DNA of 64,000 nt from Saprospiraceae bacterium (GTDB lineage Bacteria > Bacteroidota > Bacteroidia > Chitinophagales > Saprospiraceae): contig JADKKF010000024.1 in NCBI GenBank assembly GCA_016720635.1, positions 124,001 through 188,000 on the forward strand. The letters are read 5' to 3'. Position numbers and translations under genes: made by a program. The notes beneath the pieces were generated by a model. The model saw only the letters and a list, made by a program, of their open reading frames with translations, did no database searches and was not told where the DNA came from. Positions 1 through 8,505 of this stretch are shown one piece after another (position 1 is the first letter of the stretch; the number at the start of each line of letters is the position of its first letter).

Positions 1-806
1 AGAGCCAAGACAATCAAATTGATCTTACGAGCAGTTTTCAATTCGGATATGCCAGCATGCCCCATAATCATTCAGAAATACCGTTTTGGAAGGCCAGTCG
101 CTCCATCAATAATTTGTCATTTAATAATATCATCACAGATGGTGACAGAAAAATTCATATCATCCAAGGTGTGCATTTCATCGTCAATAATCACCATAGA
201 AATCAAACCGTCGGTTCTACATTCGTTCAAGGAAATAACCTCAGTATTTACTATTATAACGATGGTCCGTATTTTTCTCAGATTGGATTAGGGGATGGAT
301 TTGATCGATTTTGGACAGGAGGTGGAGGACTGATTTGGCATCACCCATGGAGAAAGTACCAGAATATACTAGAATTCAGCTTTGATCAGTTTACGGGCTA
401 TAGACGCAGTTTTTACGAAGCCGCGAAACTGCTTGGGACCGATGTTTTTGACTATACATTGCTAGAAGATTTGGCCGCCATAGAATCCAAGTCTGGCTCA
501 CGGAGAGAATTCAGAAGTAAGATAACTAACTTTACAGGGAAAAGCAATTTTAATAAAAACTTCAACTCTTCATCGTATAATTTGAAGATAAATGGCGGTT
601 GTATTTCACCTAATTTGTATGGTACATTAGGGTTTAATATTGGATTATTGGGATCATTGCGATTTGAAAAAAATCCCAAGCAAAAGCGTTATTATTCACT
701 CCAAGACTTTATTCATATCAATAGTGCCATGCCACTTCATCAATCTCAGGGACAGAATTCTCTGTTGATTGGATTCAATTATAATCCAATATTTGATAAA
801 TTATGA
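1..806 (+). CDS. Secreted protein, C-terminal part; possible polymorphic toxin type 23 domain (5' end outside window)
   Basis: The reading frame is open from the first bases of the window, so the gene starts upstream and the Met at 57 is internal. About 267 residues are visible. A run of the form YNDGPYFSQIGLGDGFDRF, then TGGGG and, after about 25 residues, FTGYRR resembles what I recall of the beta-rich type 23 polymorphic toxin domain of Bacteroidota (ND, GDG.DR and FTG positions). The rest is rich in Asn, Ser and aromatic residues, as in secreted or outer-membrane beta proteins. The stop overlaps the start of the next gene (ATGA), so the two are probably translationally coupled. The toxin reading is from memory of the family and uncertain; an ordinary surface protein is the alternative. 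Confidence 0.55.
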   Translation, partial: SQDNQIDLTSSFQFGYASMPHNHSEIPFWKASRSINNLSFNNIITDGDRKIHIIQGVHFIVNNHHRNQTVGSTFVQGNNLSIYYYNDGPYFSQIGLGDGFDRFWTGGGGLIWHHPWRKYQNILEFSFDQFTGYRRSFYEAAKLLGTDVFDYTLLEDLAAIESKSGSRREFRSKITNFTGKSNFNKNFNSSSYNLKINGGCISPNLYGTLGFNIGLLGSLRFEKNPKQKRYYSLQDFIHINSAMPLHQSQGQNSLLIGFNYNPIFDKL

Positions 807-1468
807 AAACCAATATTTCACTTTTTTGTGTCCTATCATTATTAATGTATGGCTGCAAGCTTCCCTATCTATCAGACTATGCGATGGCACAGCTTTATCC
901 ACCACTGATAGAAGGCACAACGGTTTATAAATACAATACTTGGGCTAACCAATATAGCTATTATCGATACGGTCAAGAGATGAGGGTTGTGCTTTACCAT
1001 GATTCCAAAATTCTGAGTAAAGACTTGTATTTCAATAAAACGGTGGACAGTATGAACTTCTTTAGTCTCACATTTCTAGCACCTAACTATCAGATATCGG
1101 CTGGAGACACAGTAATCTTCGAATCCATCAAGAAGAATGAGGCAAAGAAAATAATCATGGCTAAGAAAATGGAAGGGATTATTAGATCCTATACTAACCA
1201 CAGTCTCGAAATAAATTTTTACAAAGGATGGAATCACAAAGCTGGCATCATGGACATCATCCGACTTAGAGAATCCGCCGATGATGACAAATTGATAAAT
1301 ACCAAAAGTTCAAAATTGAATGTAGATTTATACGGTTCGCTGATATGCGCATCCAATCTATATTGCGATTCTTTGGAAATATCCACGATTATAGACAGAC
1401 AACACGATACAGGTGAAAAGTCCTCGATTTCGTTGAAATGTTTGACGAACCCTTTAGGATGCACGTGA
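803..1468 (+). CDS. Hypothetical lipoprotein
   Basis: The protein has 221 residues and begins with a short positively charged leader and hydrophobic stretch ending in LLMYGC, a plausible lipobox with the lipidated Cys at residue 18, so it is probably anchored in a membrane facing the periplasm or surface. No known domain is recognised. Its ATG overlaps the stop of the preceding secreted protein by one base pair step (ATGA), which suggests co-translation and a shared role. If the upstream protein is a toxin-like effector, this could be its partner or immunity lipoprotein, but nothing in the sequence shows that directly. Confidence 0.6.
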   Translation: MKTNISLFCVLSLLMYGCKLPYLSDYAMAQLYPPLIEGTTVYKYNTWANQYSYYRYGQEMRVVLYHDSKILSKDLYFNKTVDSMNFFSLTFLAPNYQISAGDTVIFESIKKNEAKKIIMAKKMEGIIRSYTNHSLEINFYKGWNHKAGIMDIIRLRESADDDKLINTKSSKLNVDLYGSLICASNLYCDSLEISTIIDRQHDTGEKSSISLKCLTNPLGCT

Positions 1469-1514
1469 ACCAGTATCCTGCTGATTTATTTTTTACTAGA
1501 AATGATTGATAAAA

Positions 1515-2477
1515 TCAGTATTTTCTGGACAAACAAGCCTTAGCCTTTAGGATGATATTTTGAGTTGTTAATCCATATTTGACAAGCAATTCATCGGGTT
1601 TGCCGCTCTCACCAAAACTGTCCATTACAGCTACCATTTCTATTGGAATTGGCAATTTTCTCGCACACAAACCAGCCAACATATCACCGATACCACCATT
1701 GATTTGATGTTCTTCTGCGGTCACAAGGGCCCTTGTTTTTGCTAATGATTTTAGAATGGTTTCCTCGTCCAAAGGCTTGATTGTTGCTAGGTTGATCACC
1801 TCACATTGTAATCCTTCCATTTCTAATTCTCGGGCAGCTTCTATGCATTTCCACACCATATGTCCACAAGCTACCAATGTGATGTCTTTGCCCTCTGACA
1901 ACACATCTGCTTTGCCTATCTTAAATTCTCTCTCAAGCGGGGTAAAATTGGGTACTGAAGGTCTTCCAAATCGAAGGTAAACGGGTCCATCCCATGAAGC
2001 AATAGCTATGGCTGCAGCCCTAGTTTGATTTGAATCACATGGATTGATAACGGTCATCCCTGGAAGCATCCTCATGAGACCCAAATCTTCCAATATCTGA
2101 TGCGTGGCGCCATCTTCGCCTAAGGTCAGCCCTGCGTGTGATGCACAAATTTTTACATTTTTGTGAGAATAGGCGATTGATTGTCTTATTTGATCATAAA
2201 CCCTACCTGTAGAAAAATTGGCAAATGTACCCGTATAAGGAATATAGCCGCCAATAGCCAGTCCAGCAGCAACACCCATCATATTGGCCTCAGCAATTCC
2301 TACTTGCACAAATCGATCTGGCCAGTCCTTTGCAAAGGCGTCCATCTTCATAGAACCCATCAAGTCTGCTGTCAATCCCACCACTTTGTCATTGGTCTTG
2401 CCAAGATGATAAAATCCTTCGCCAAAGCCATCTCTTGTAGCTTTATTTCCTAAATTGATATGGTCTGATAATTTCAT
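1515..2477 (-). CDS. Transketolase, C-terminal subunit
   Basis: The 320-residue protein corresponds to the pyrimidine-binding and C-terminal domains of transketolase (EC 2.2.1.1), encoded separately from the N-terminal half as in many Bacteroidota and archaea. Recognisable stretches are the FVQVGIAEANMMGVAAGLA motif, which contains the glutamate that activates thiamine diphosphate, SHAGLTLGEDGATHQ, and a C-terminal domain with VTAEEHQINGGIG. It acts in the non-oxidative pentose phosphate pathway with ribulose-phosphate epimerase, encoded at 24.1 kb. The N-terminal subunit gene lies 34 bp upstream on the same strand, so the two form an operon. Confidence 0.93.
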   Translation of the reverse strand: MKLSDHINLGNKATRDGFGEGFYHLGKTNDKVVGLTADLMGSMKMDAFAKDWPDRFVQVGIAEANMMGVAAGLAIGGYIPYTGTFANFSTGRVYDQIRQSIAYSHKNVKICASHAGLTLGEDGATHQILEDLGLMRMLPGMTVINPCDSNQTRAAAIAIASWDGPVYLRFGRPSVPNFTPLEREFKIGKADVLSEGKDITLVACGHMVWKCIEAARELEMEGLQCEVINLATIKPLDEETILKSLAKTRALVTAEEHQINGGIGDMLAGLCARKLPIPIEMVAVMDSFGESGKPDELLVKYGLTTQNIILKAKACLSRKY

Positions 2478-2511
2478 TTGTCGTAAAAATTTTTAATAAT
2501 GGAGCCTAATA

Positions 2512-3352
2512 TTAATAATCGCCAAGGGTTTCTTCCAACTGCGCTAATGCTGCTTCGCATTGTGCATCATTTGGGGCGCTGCCATGCCACTTATGCGAAC
2601 CCATCATGAAATCCACGCCATAGCCCATTTCTGTATGGAGTAAAATTACTTTTGGCTTTTGCTTACCTGAATGCTCCAATGCTTTTTCAAATCCAGCAGT
2701 GAGCTTGTCCATGTCATTACCCTCGACCCGATAAGTCTCCCATCCAAAAGCGCTCCACTTGGCTTCTAAATCTCCAAGGGACATTACATTGTCGTTGGAG
2801 CCATCTATCTGCTGACCATTCCAATCGACGATGGCTACCATATTGTCCAGTCGGTAATGTGCAGCAAACATTATTGCTTCCCAATTTTGACCTTCCTGCA
2901 ATTCTCCATCTCCTGTTAAAACGAAAACCTTTTTGTCGTCTCCAGACATTTTCTTACCTAGTGCAACTCCGCATCCAACAGAGACCTTGCCCTAGAGACC
3001 CAGTGGCTATCCTAACTCCTGGCAGCACCTCATGGGCGGTTGGATGGTCTTGTAGTCGGCTGTTTAATCGTCTGGAGGTCGCCAACTCTTTGACATCAAA
3101 ATAGCCAAATCTAGCCAATGTTGCATACCAAAGTGGCGAAATATGTCCATTGGAAAGGAAGAAAACGTCTTCGTCCTTGCCCGACATATGGAAACGGGGA
3201 TCGTGCTTCATGAATCTACCATACAATGCTACGAGCAAATCAGCACAACCCAAAGAGGCTCCAGGGTGCCCACTCTGGCATCCGTGAACCATCCTGATGA
3301 TATCCCGTCTTATTTGTGTGGCCATAGAAGCCATTTCAGCATTGCTCTTCAT
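2512..3352 (-). CDS. Transketolase, N-terminal subunit (interrupted by a frameshift)
   Basis: This is the thiamine-diphosphate-binding half of transketolase. It shows SGHPGASLGCADLL, the LSNGHISPLWY stretch, GSLGQGL, then GDGELQEGQNWEA with the downstream Asn of the ThDP motif, and HKWHGSAPN near the end. The frame breaks near 2980: after GSLGQGL the sequence shifts, and the expected continuation S-V-G-C-G-V-A-L-G is found in another frame. Restoring two bases (CTCT read where CTCTCT fits) gives a 280-residue protein of normal length. Both halves are otherwise intact, so an assembly error is more likely than decay. It is the first gene of an operon with the C-terminal subunit. Confidence 0.88.
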
Positions 3353-3387
3353 GAGTGTTTTTATTGTGTTTATAAAAAGTCTGTTGG

Positions 3388-3395
3388 CAAAAATA
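3388..3395 (-). promoter_or_regulatory. Candidate -7 element for the transketolase operon
   Basis: On the minus strand this reads TATTTTTG, matching the Bacteroidota TAnnTTTG consensus. It lies 35 bp upstream of the ATG at 3352, giving a short leader. No clear -33 TTTG is seen at the usual distance. Confidence 0.35.
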
Positions 3396-3425
3396 AAAAA
3401 AAGGCAATACTTTTTATGTACTGCC
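3395..3425 (-). terminator. Intrinsic terminator of the HU gene
   Basis: On the minus strand GGCAGTAC and GTATTGCC form an 8-bp stem (one G-T pair) with a 7-nt loop, followed by eight T. It sits 34 bp past the HU stop codon. Confidence 0.75.
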
Positions 3426-3458
3426 TTTCTTAAATTCTTATAGCAAAGATAAAATATC

Positions 3459-3734
3459 TTATTTTGCTACTGCATCAGCAAGGGTCTTACCTACTTTAAA
3501 TCTAGCTACGGTTCTAGCCGCGATTTTAATTTCCTTACCAGATTGAGGATTACGACCCGTTCTAGCAGCTCTTTTTGAAGTCAAAAATGAACCAAATCCA
3601 GGAACAGTTACTTTATCCCCTTTTGTCAAAGCATTTGTAATTGCAGCAATGGTTGCATTCAAAGCCTTTTCTGAATCAACTTTTGTCAAGCCAGATCCTG
3701 CTGCAATAGCATCTACTAAATCTCCTTTATTCAT
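3459..3734 (-). CDS. HU-family DNA-binding protein
   Basis: A 91-residue HU/IHF-type nucleoid protein. It starts MNKGDLVDAIA and carries the signature VPGFGSF followed by RAARTGRNPQSGKEIKI, which is the beta-arm and DNA-bending region. Length is exactly that of bacterial HU. It binds and bends DNA as a dimer in the nucleoid. It has its own well-formed promoter upstream and an intrinsic terminator downstream, so it is a single-gene transcription unit between the transketolase operon and a long intergenic region. Confidence 0.95.
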   Translation of the reverse strand: MNKGDLVDAIAAGSGLTKVDSEKALNATIAAITNALTKGDKVTVPGFGSFLTSKRAARTGRNPQSGKEIKIAARTVARFKVGKTLADAVAK

Positions 3735-3776
3735 TGTAATAAAATTGGTTAGGTTAAATAAAATTAATTAACGCCG

Positions 3777-3808
3777 CAAAGGTACATTTTATAATTTAAT
3801 TTTCCAAA
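3777..3808 (-). promoter_or_regulatory. Promoter of the HU gene
   Basis: On the minus strand TTTG (3808-3805) is followed after exactly 20 bases by TACCTTTG (3784-3777), a full match to the Bacteroidota -33/-7 pattern TTTG-N19-21-TAnnTTTG. It lies 43 bp upstream of the HU start. Confidence 0.65.
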
Positions 3809-4062
3809 TTTAATATAGCCTAAAACCCTATCCAGCATTGAATTATAGCTTTTTCTTAATATGAAAGAAGACAAGTAAATTATTTATCCTATACGTATCT
3901 TATTGATTATAAGATGTATTATACATAAATTTTATACGCATATTATTTTATCTGATTATTACCATTTTATCTATATTTTTTTTCATCATTGGTGGGCTTT
4001 TTAGGGACTGATAATGCGATGTGGCTCATAAATATAACATTAAGCAATGATAGGACAAAAAT

Positions 4063-4172
4063 GCCTAGCGCAGTAGGGGGAGTAGTGGTGTCGTCTTCAA
4101 TAGACGATAGTCTCATCTTACGAATATCATGAGTAAATGAGACCGAAGCCACGCATCACCCGACCCTTACCC
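4063..4172 (-). repeat. Intergenic structured repeat, copy A (degenerate)
   Basis: Read on the minus strand this copy has GGGTCGGGTGATGCGTGGC, a TTCGGTC hairpin arm, a self-complementary middle (GATGAGAC...), and ends CACTACTCCCCCTACTGCGC. The order of modules matches the better copies at 14.5 and 27.7 kb. The 577-bp gap 3735-4311 otherwise holds only the HU promoter. Confidence 0.5.
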
Positions 4173-4311
4173 TTTTTAGCCATTCAATAATGCTGTAGGG
4201 GGACTGCCCAAATATTGCATTAGCATCCCAAAACATCCTTAGTTTTCAACCTTTTCCTCTTTTTTTTATTTACATTAAATGCCCAGCGTCGGGCACTAAT
4301 CCCAATACAAA

Positions 4312-4905
4312 ATGGAAGCTTATATAAGATTTTTCGCAGGGGTAACGCCCCAATCCACAGACATGCTCTTGAAGGCCATCGACACAAAAATCACCCAGGG
4401 AGCAACCAAAATCCATTTGATCATCTCCTCGCCAGGGGGGTCGGTTTTCCACGGATTGTCGCTATACAATTACCTCAAAGGCATACCAATACCCGTCCAT
4501 ACTTACAATTTTGGCAGCGTGGACTCTATCGGTGTTGTAGTATTTTGTGCTGGGCAAAAGAGGTTTTCTGTACCCCATGCCAGATTCTTAATGCACGGTG
4601 TTTCGTTCAATTTTCAAGCTGGTGGACAAGCAGATGAAAAGCAACTCATCGAGTATCTCAAGGGCTTGCAGATTGATCAAAACAATATAGCCAAGGTCAT
4701 CGCCGATACTTGCGGGTACGAACCTGAAAAAGTCCTTGCGGATATGCACAATCGAACCACGCTCAATCCAGAAGAAAGCGTCGCTTACGGCCTAGTACAC
4801 ACCATCTCTTCACAGCTAGTCCCGAACAAAGCTCAAGTTGTCGTCATCAATGAGGTCCAACCAGGTCAGACACCAGTGATCCAAGAGGTTATATTCAACG
4901 GTTAG
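4312..4905 (+). CDS. ClpP-fold serine protease-like protein
   Basis: The 197-residue protein belongs to the Clp protease/crotonase-like fold. It shows LIISSPGGSV (oxyanion PGG, residues 41-43), a putative nucleophile Ser72 in GSVDSIG, and a putative catalytic His95 in RFLMHG, followed by the NPEESVAYGLV helix typical of the family C-terminus. The acidic third residue of the triad is not evident: the expected Asp position before the EE pair is Arg. It lacks a ClpP propeptide and differs from housekeeping ClpP, being closer to the stand-alone or phage-type family. It is convergent with the XRE-S24 repressor, with 4 bp overlap. Active protease or a non-catalytic relative are both possible. Confidence 0.75.
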   Translation: MEAYIRFFAGVTPQSTDMLLKAIDTKITQGATKIHLIISSPGGSVFHGLSLYNYLKGIPIPVHTYNFGSVDSIGVVVFCAGQKRFSVPHARFLMHGVSFNFQAGGQADEKQLIEYLKGLQIDQNNIAKVIADTCGYEPEKVLADMHNRTTLNPEESVAYGLVHTISSQLVPNKAQVVVINEVQPGQTPVIQEVIFNG

Positions 4906-5672
4906 TGCGTAGCTATTGTCTCAATTTTGTTCTGGATATTGGCCAGCTCCTTTTGTATTTTTAACAACTGCAATTGGTAGTCTGAGTCGTTTTTGTCGCG
5001 ATCATCAAAACTCAAATGCGCGTAATATTCCCAAAGTTCGTCGATCTCCAAAAGTCCTATTTCATATGGTTCGTAGGTCGTATTGTCGCTTACAAGTACT
5101 AGGCGATCCTTGTGTTTCGACAGTCGAACACGCTTATATACGAGTCCATCATTTTTGGTGATAACGATATAAGTTTTGCCGTCTTTCAGATCTCTGATAT
5201 GTTCGATATACTTGCAGATAATCACGCTCCCCGACTCGATAGGCAGCATCGAATCGCCTTCGATTTCAAATCCGCGGTATGTCCCCGACGGGATATTAGG
5301 GAAAAATATTTTTGGTAAATCCTTGATGTACTCGGGGTCTGCATATCCCTGCAAATAACCTGCGGACGCCTTTGACTCTACGAGCTCGATATATTCTTCA
5401 TTCTGAGCATTCACGCTGATTGCAAGGATCCTGAGGCCATCAGATCGACCCACTTCTAGGTCATCAGCACTCACCAATCCAGCCACCATTGAATCAACGG
5501 TCACATTGAAAATTTGGGCGAGTTTCAACAAGGATTTGATCGAAGGTTCGGCGTTGTTGCGTTCATAATCTGCGATAGAGCTACGATTGATGCCCAACTT
5601 GGTTGCCAATTCTTGTTGCGTAAACTGGTGTTTTTCGCGCAGATATTTCAAATTTTGCTGCAAAAACGTCAT
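4902..5672 (-). CDS. XRE-family repressor with S24 (LexA-like) peptidase domain
   Basis: A 256-residue regulator, counted from the ATG at 5672; a TTG two codons upstream is less likely. The N-terminus is a helix-turn-helix of the Cro/CI type (FTQQELATKLGINRSSIADYERN). The C-terminus is an S24 peptidase with the Ser in EGDSMLP and the Lys in VYKRVR, and a possible Ala-Gly self-cleavage site in SKASAGY about 36 residues before the Ser. Such proteins repress target promoters and inactivate themselves after DNA damage or similar signals. The C-terminal tail (about 30 residues) is helical. It overlaps the convergent ClpP-like gene at the 3' ends. Confidence 0.88.
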   Translation of the reverse strand: MTFLQQNLKYLREKHQFTQQELATKLGINRSSIADYERNNAEPSIKSLLKLAQIFNVTVDSMVAGLVSADDLEVGRSDGLRILAISVNAQNEEYIELVESKASAGYLQGYADPEYIKDLPKIFFPNIPSGTYRGFEIEGDSMLPIESGSVIICKYIEHIRDLKDGKTYIVITKNDGLVYKRVRLSKHKDRLVLVSDNTTYEPYEIGLLEIDELWEYYAHLSFDDRDKNDSDYQLQLLKIQKELANIQNKIETIATH

Positions 5673-5692
5673 AGCCAAAGTTTATTGTTTTA

Positions 5693-5700
5693 CAAATGTA
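5693..5700 (-). promoter_or_regulatory. Candidate -7 element of the XRE-S24 gene
   Basis: The minus strand reads TACATTTG, a full TAnnTTTG match, 20 bp upstream of the ATG at 5672. This supports the ATG over any longer start. A -33 element at the usual spacing is not clear. Confidence 0.4.
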
Positions 5701-5764
5701 TAATTTTAATTACAAATAATGCGTATTTTTTCAACATTTTTCTTGAAGGTGTGATTTTTCTTTT

Positions 5765-5895
5765 GGCGTCTCCCACCTCACTTGTTTCAAAAGAGAGGTG
5801 GGTCGCGGCCTTCACGGGTTCTCTTCGATCCGTCAAGCCAAATCTTAAGACTTGACTTGACCCACCTTCGGTGGCCGTTTCGGTCGCTGACGCAG
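5765..5895 (+). repeat. Intergenic structured repeat, copy B
   Basis: Starts GGCGTCTCCCACCTC, with CACCTC pairing to GAGGTG 15 bases later, then GGGTCGCGGCC, a long central inverted repeat around TCAAGCCAAATCTTAAGACT, and ends CGGTCGCTGACGCA. It is the longest copy. The surrounding 5.7-6.6 kb gap has no other supported gene. Confidence 0.6.
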
Positions 5896-6578
5896 GAGAA
5901 GTTTGGCCATAAGAAGAAATCAAAGTAATATTTTTTTTTACAAAAGGAGGTGATACCAAGAAATTATCACACCATGAGTAAAGATTAGTAATCGCTTGGG
6001 TCGTGGGCGGGAGAATTTTCCCGCCAAGGTCACGACTTTGGCTCAGTTGGTTTTTGCAGGTGTTTTGGAACTAATTTAAATTCCATATTTTGAAGTACGC
6101 GAGAATACAATTGGTGAACTGTTAAAAACGACCTATGTAGAAGCAACATCGAATAATTCGACTTCACACTTGAGTAAATCAAACTACTGTATTTTCTGGT
6201 CGTAAAAACAATCAAACCCCTTCCTTAAACTTTGATCTTTCGGAGACAAAGTTCGGAGACAAAATTGAATGGACTTTTGCAAATATTAATAATTACATAT
6301 ATTTTTAAATTTAATATTAAGAAAAAGGAGATTGGTATTTGAACTTAGATCCAAATCTTAGATAAATACAATTGGTATCTAGAGAAAATATTTGTTATAT
6401 TTTGAGTATTTAGAAGGATTTACAGATCTATAGTAAATTGCATTTATTTGGTCGTGCTTGCCTACTGAATTCTTCCGCACAAAACAGAATAATAGAAGAA
6501 AATTTGAGAATAAAATTGAAATTTAATTGCAAATAATTTAATTTTGTTAGCTGGTGATTTGCACAATAAACTTAATAC
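5896..6578. other. AT-rich stretch without a supported gene
   Basis: No frame here has a recognisable product or a convincing start. The only open frame of note, 6030-6215 on the minus strand, looks random. The stretch separates repeat copy B from the accessory genes that follow. Confidence 0.5.
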
Positions 6579-6698
6579 ATGAATAAAGCAACACTACATC
6601 TCGACTTAGTTCAATTTAATCCAAGATTCACATCACAAGAGTTGGGTATATTTTTTCGTCAATTACCATTTATTGCAGGAAACTTAAAATCATTATAA
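6579..6698 (+). CDS. Small ORF of 39 residues, unknown
   Basis: An ATG at 6579 opens a 39-residue frame (MNKATLHLDLVQFN...) ending 30 bp before the DUF2188 gene. Its composition is protein-like, with alternating hydrophobic residues, and it could be a leader peptide or the remnant of a longer protein. No family is recognised. Confidence 0.25.
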   Translation: MNKATLHLDLVQFNPRFTSQELGIFFRQLPFIAGNLKSL

Positions 6699-6728
6699 AT
6701 TGTTAAAATACGAAAAAAGGAATATAAA

Positions 6729-6959
6729 ATGAATAAAAAATCAAATCACGTAATACCATCCAGTAAACAAGGAGGGTGGGCTGTTAAAAAATCAGGATCT
6801 GCGAAAGTGTCTAGATCATTTGACCGTAAAGAAGAGGCAGTTAAATACGGTCGAGAATTAAGTAGGAAAGAACATACAGAACTATATATTCATAAAAAGG
6901 ATGGTCGCATTCAAGAAAGAAACTCTTATGGAAAAGATCCATTTCCGCCTAAAGGATAA
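6729..6959 (+). CDS. DUF2188 domain protein
   Basis: A 76-residue protein of the DUF2188 family. It shows the family pattern HVIPS...GGWAVKKSGS, a central helix (RKEEAVKYGREL), LYIHKKDGRIQERNSYG and a C-terminal DPFPPKG, so the whole protein is the domain and of usual length. The function of the family is not established; it is small and basic and could bind nucleic acid. It ends 3 bp before the next gene, a TIR/deoxyribosyltransferase-like protein, so the two are almost certainly co-transcribed and probably work together. Confidence 0.85.
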   Translation: MNKKSNHVIPSSKQGGWAVKKSGSAKVSRSFDRKEEAVKYGRELSRKEHTELYIHKKDGRIQERNSYGKDPFPPKG

Positions 6960-6962
6960 TAG

Positions 6963-7631
6963 ATGGTTAAACACAAGAACTACGAAAGGAATGTTTTCAT
7001 AAATTGCCCTTTCGATGATAAATATTTTGACTTACTTCAAACCTTAGTTTTTACAATAATTTATTATGGTTTCACTCCACGTTTAAGTTTGGAAAACTCT
7101 GATTCTGGCCAACCAAGATTAGAAAAAATTGTAAACCTTATCTACGAGTCTAAGTACTCGATACACGATCTTTCAAGATTACAATCAAAATCTGCTAATG
7201 AGTTTTATAGATTAAATATGCCATTCGAACTTGGTATTGATTATGGTTTAAGGAAATTCAATCACGAATTTTCTGATAAAAGATCATTAATTTTGGAAAC
7301 TGAAAGATACGATTATATGAAGGCTATTTCAGATATTAATGGATTTGATATCAAAAATCATAAAGATATTCCAGTTAAATTAGTAGAATGTATTAGAGCT
7401 TGGATTTCTGAAACAGTTAAATTGAGGAATCTTAATGCGTCAGAAAAGGTTTACAGTGATTTTATTGATTTCAATACCGATATGTTTCAACAAAAAATGA
7501 TCAAATATCAAAACGATCACAATACAACACAAGCAGAAAGGTTTGCTAAAAAGGAAATTGAAGAAATGACAATCCCAGAATATATAGTAGAAATAGAGGT
7601 CTGGAAAAGCAGAAAGAAACACAGAATTTGA
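6963..7631 (+). CDS. TIR/deoxyribosyltransferase-like domain protein
   Basis: A 222-residue protein of a widespread uncharacterised family beginning RNVFINCPFDDKYFDLL. Its conserved run then reads PRLSLENSDSGQPR, SKYSIHDLSR and MPFELGIDYGLRKF. This order (first beta strand, an xxxS/D turn, then a Glu in FELG followed by a helix) is what one expects of a Rossmann-like TIR, SLOG or nucleoside deoxyribosyltransferase domain, with the Glu of PFELG in the place of the catalytic Glu; that comparison is inference. The last 60 residues are a charged helix. Together with the DUF2188 gene it makes a compact two-gene module, possibly a defence or conflict system. Confidence 0.7.
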   Translation: MVKHKNYERNVFINCPFDDKYFDLLQTLVFTIIYYGFTPRLSLENSDSGQPRLEKIVNLIYESKYSIHDLSRLQSKSANEFYRLNMPFELGIDYGLRKFNHEFSDKRSLILETERYDYMKAISDINGFDIKNHKDIPVKLVECIRAWISETVKLRNLNASEKVYSDFIDFNTDMFQQKMIKYQNDHNTTQAERFAKKEIEEMTIPEYIVEIEVWKSRKKHRI

Positions 7632-7728
7632 TATACATCCCTACCTACTAAAAAGGCAATTTGCAAAGCCAAGTTTATTATCGGCTAGTGTAACGAAACT
7701 TATATGAGACTAAACATAATAGAATTCA

Positions 7729-8262
7729 ATGAAAAAGAAGAATATATTGGCAATTATTGGCAGTGCAAGTACAAATTCTACCAACCTAAAACTTGTCGAG
7801 ACAATAGCGAGGCTAACAAAAAATGAATTCAACGTGACGATTTATAATGAGTTAAAAAAATTACCACATTTTGATCCAGAACTTTCGACAGATAATCCAC
7901 CAAAAGAAATACTTGAATTTAGACAAAGTATTGAAGAAGCAGACGGAATTATCATAAGTACACCAGAATATGTCTTTAGTATTCCAAGTGGACTAAAAAA
8001 TGCAATAGAATGGTGCATTTCGACAATAATATTTTCGGACAAACCAACCGGACTCATAACAGCCTCGGCAAGTGGAGAAAAAGGTCATGAAGAGTTGCAA
8101 CTAATTATGAAAACAGCAATGGCTAAATTTACAAATGAAACCACTTTGCTCATTCAAGGTGTAAAAGGAAAATTTAATACCCAAGGTAATATATCAGACG
8201 AGGAAACTAAAAAACAATTGGGCTATTTTATTGAATCATTTTTAAAATTAATACACGAATAA
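7729..8262 (+). CDS. NADPH-dependent FMN reductase
   Basis: A 177-residue flavodoxin-like protein of the FMN_red family (PF03358). The N-terminal GSASTNSTN loop binds the FMN phosphate, and TPEYVFSIPSGLKNAIEW is the family signature around the flavin. DKPTGLITASASG follows. These enzymes reduce FMN, quinones, azo compounds or metal oxyanions with NAD(P)H in the cytosol; the substrate cannot be told from sequence. It stands alone, with 97 bp before it and an 11-bp inverted repeat (8280-8290/8313-8323) after it. Confidence 0.88.
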   Translation: MKKKNILAIIGSASTNSTNLKLVETIARLTKNEFNVTIYNELKKLPHFDPELSTDNPPKEILEFRQSIEEADGIIISTPEYVFSIPSGLKNAIEWCISTIIFSDKPTGLITASASGEKGHEELQLIMKTAMAKFTNETTLLIQGVKGKFNTQGNISDEETKKQLGYFIESFLKLIHE

Positions 8263-8505
8263 CTCTACTGAACCGCGAGCAGTGATTTTATGCCTAGCCG
8301 ATCGTGCAAAGGTAAAATCGCTGAGAATCAGGATTATCAGCTTGGCTAATCAGCAACATTGAAGATTTTTGTAATACTTTTTGTTATATTTGATTTTAAA
8401 ATATTTTGCAATTAAATGATAAGAATCTTCGTATCCGACGATACAAACACGTATTTTTAATTACGGTAAACATGTGATTTTAGAACAAGAATTTATTTAA
8501 ATAAT

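Noticed and set aside
3967..4152. 61-residue minus-strand frame
   Set aside because: It lies over intergenic repeat copy A and has no recognisable product; the frame is explained by the repeat.
5690..5959. 89-residue minus-strand frame
   Set aside because: It covers repeat copy B and its composition is that of the repeat.
6030..6215. 61-residue minus-strand frame
   Set aside because: No family, no promoter or neighbour link, composition looks random.
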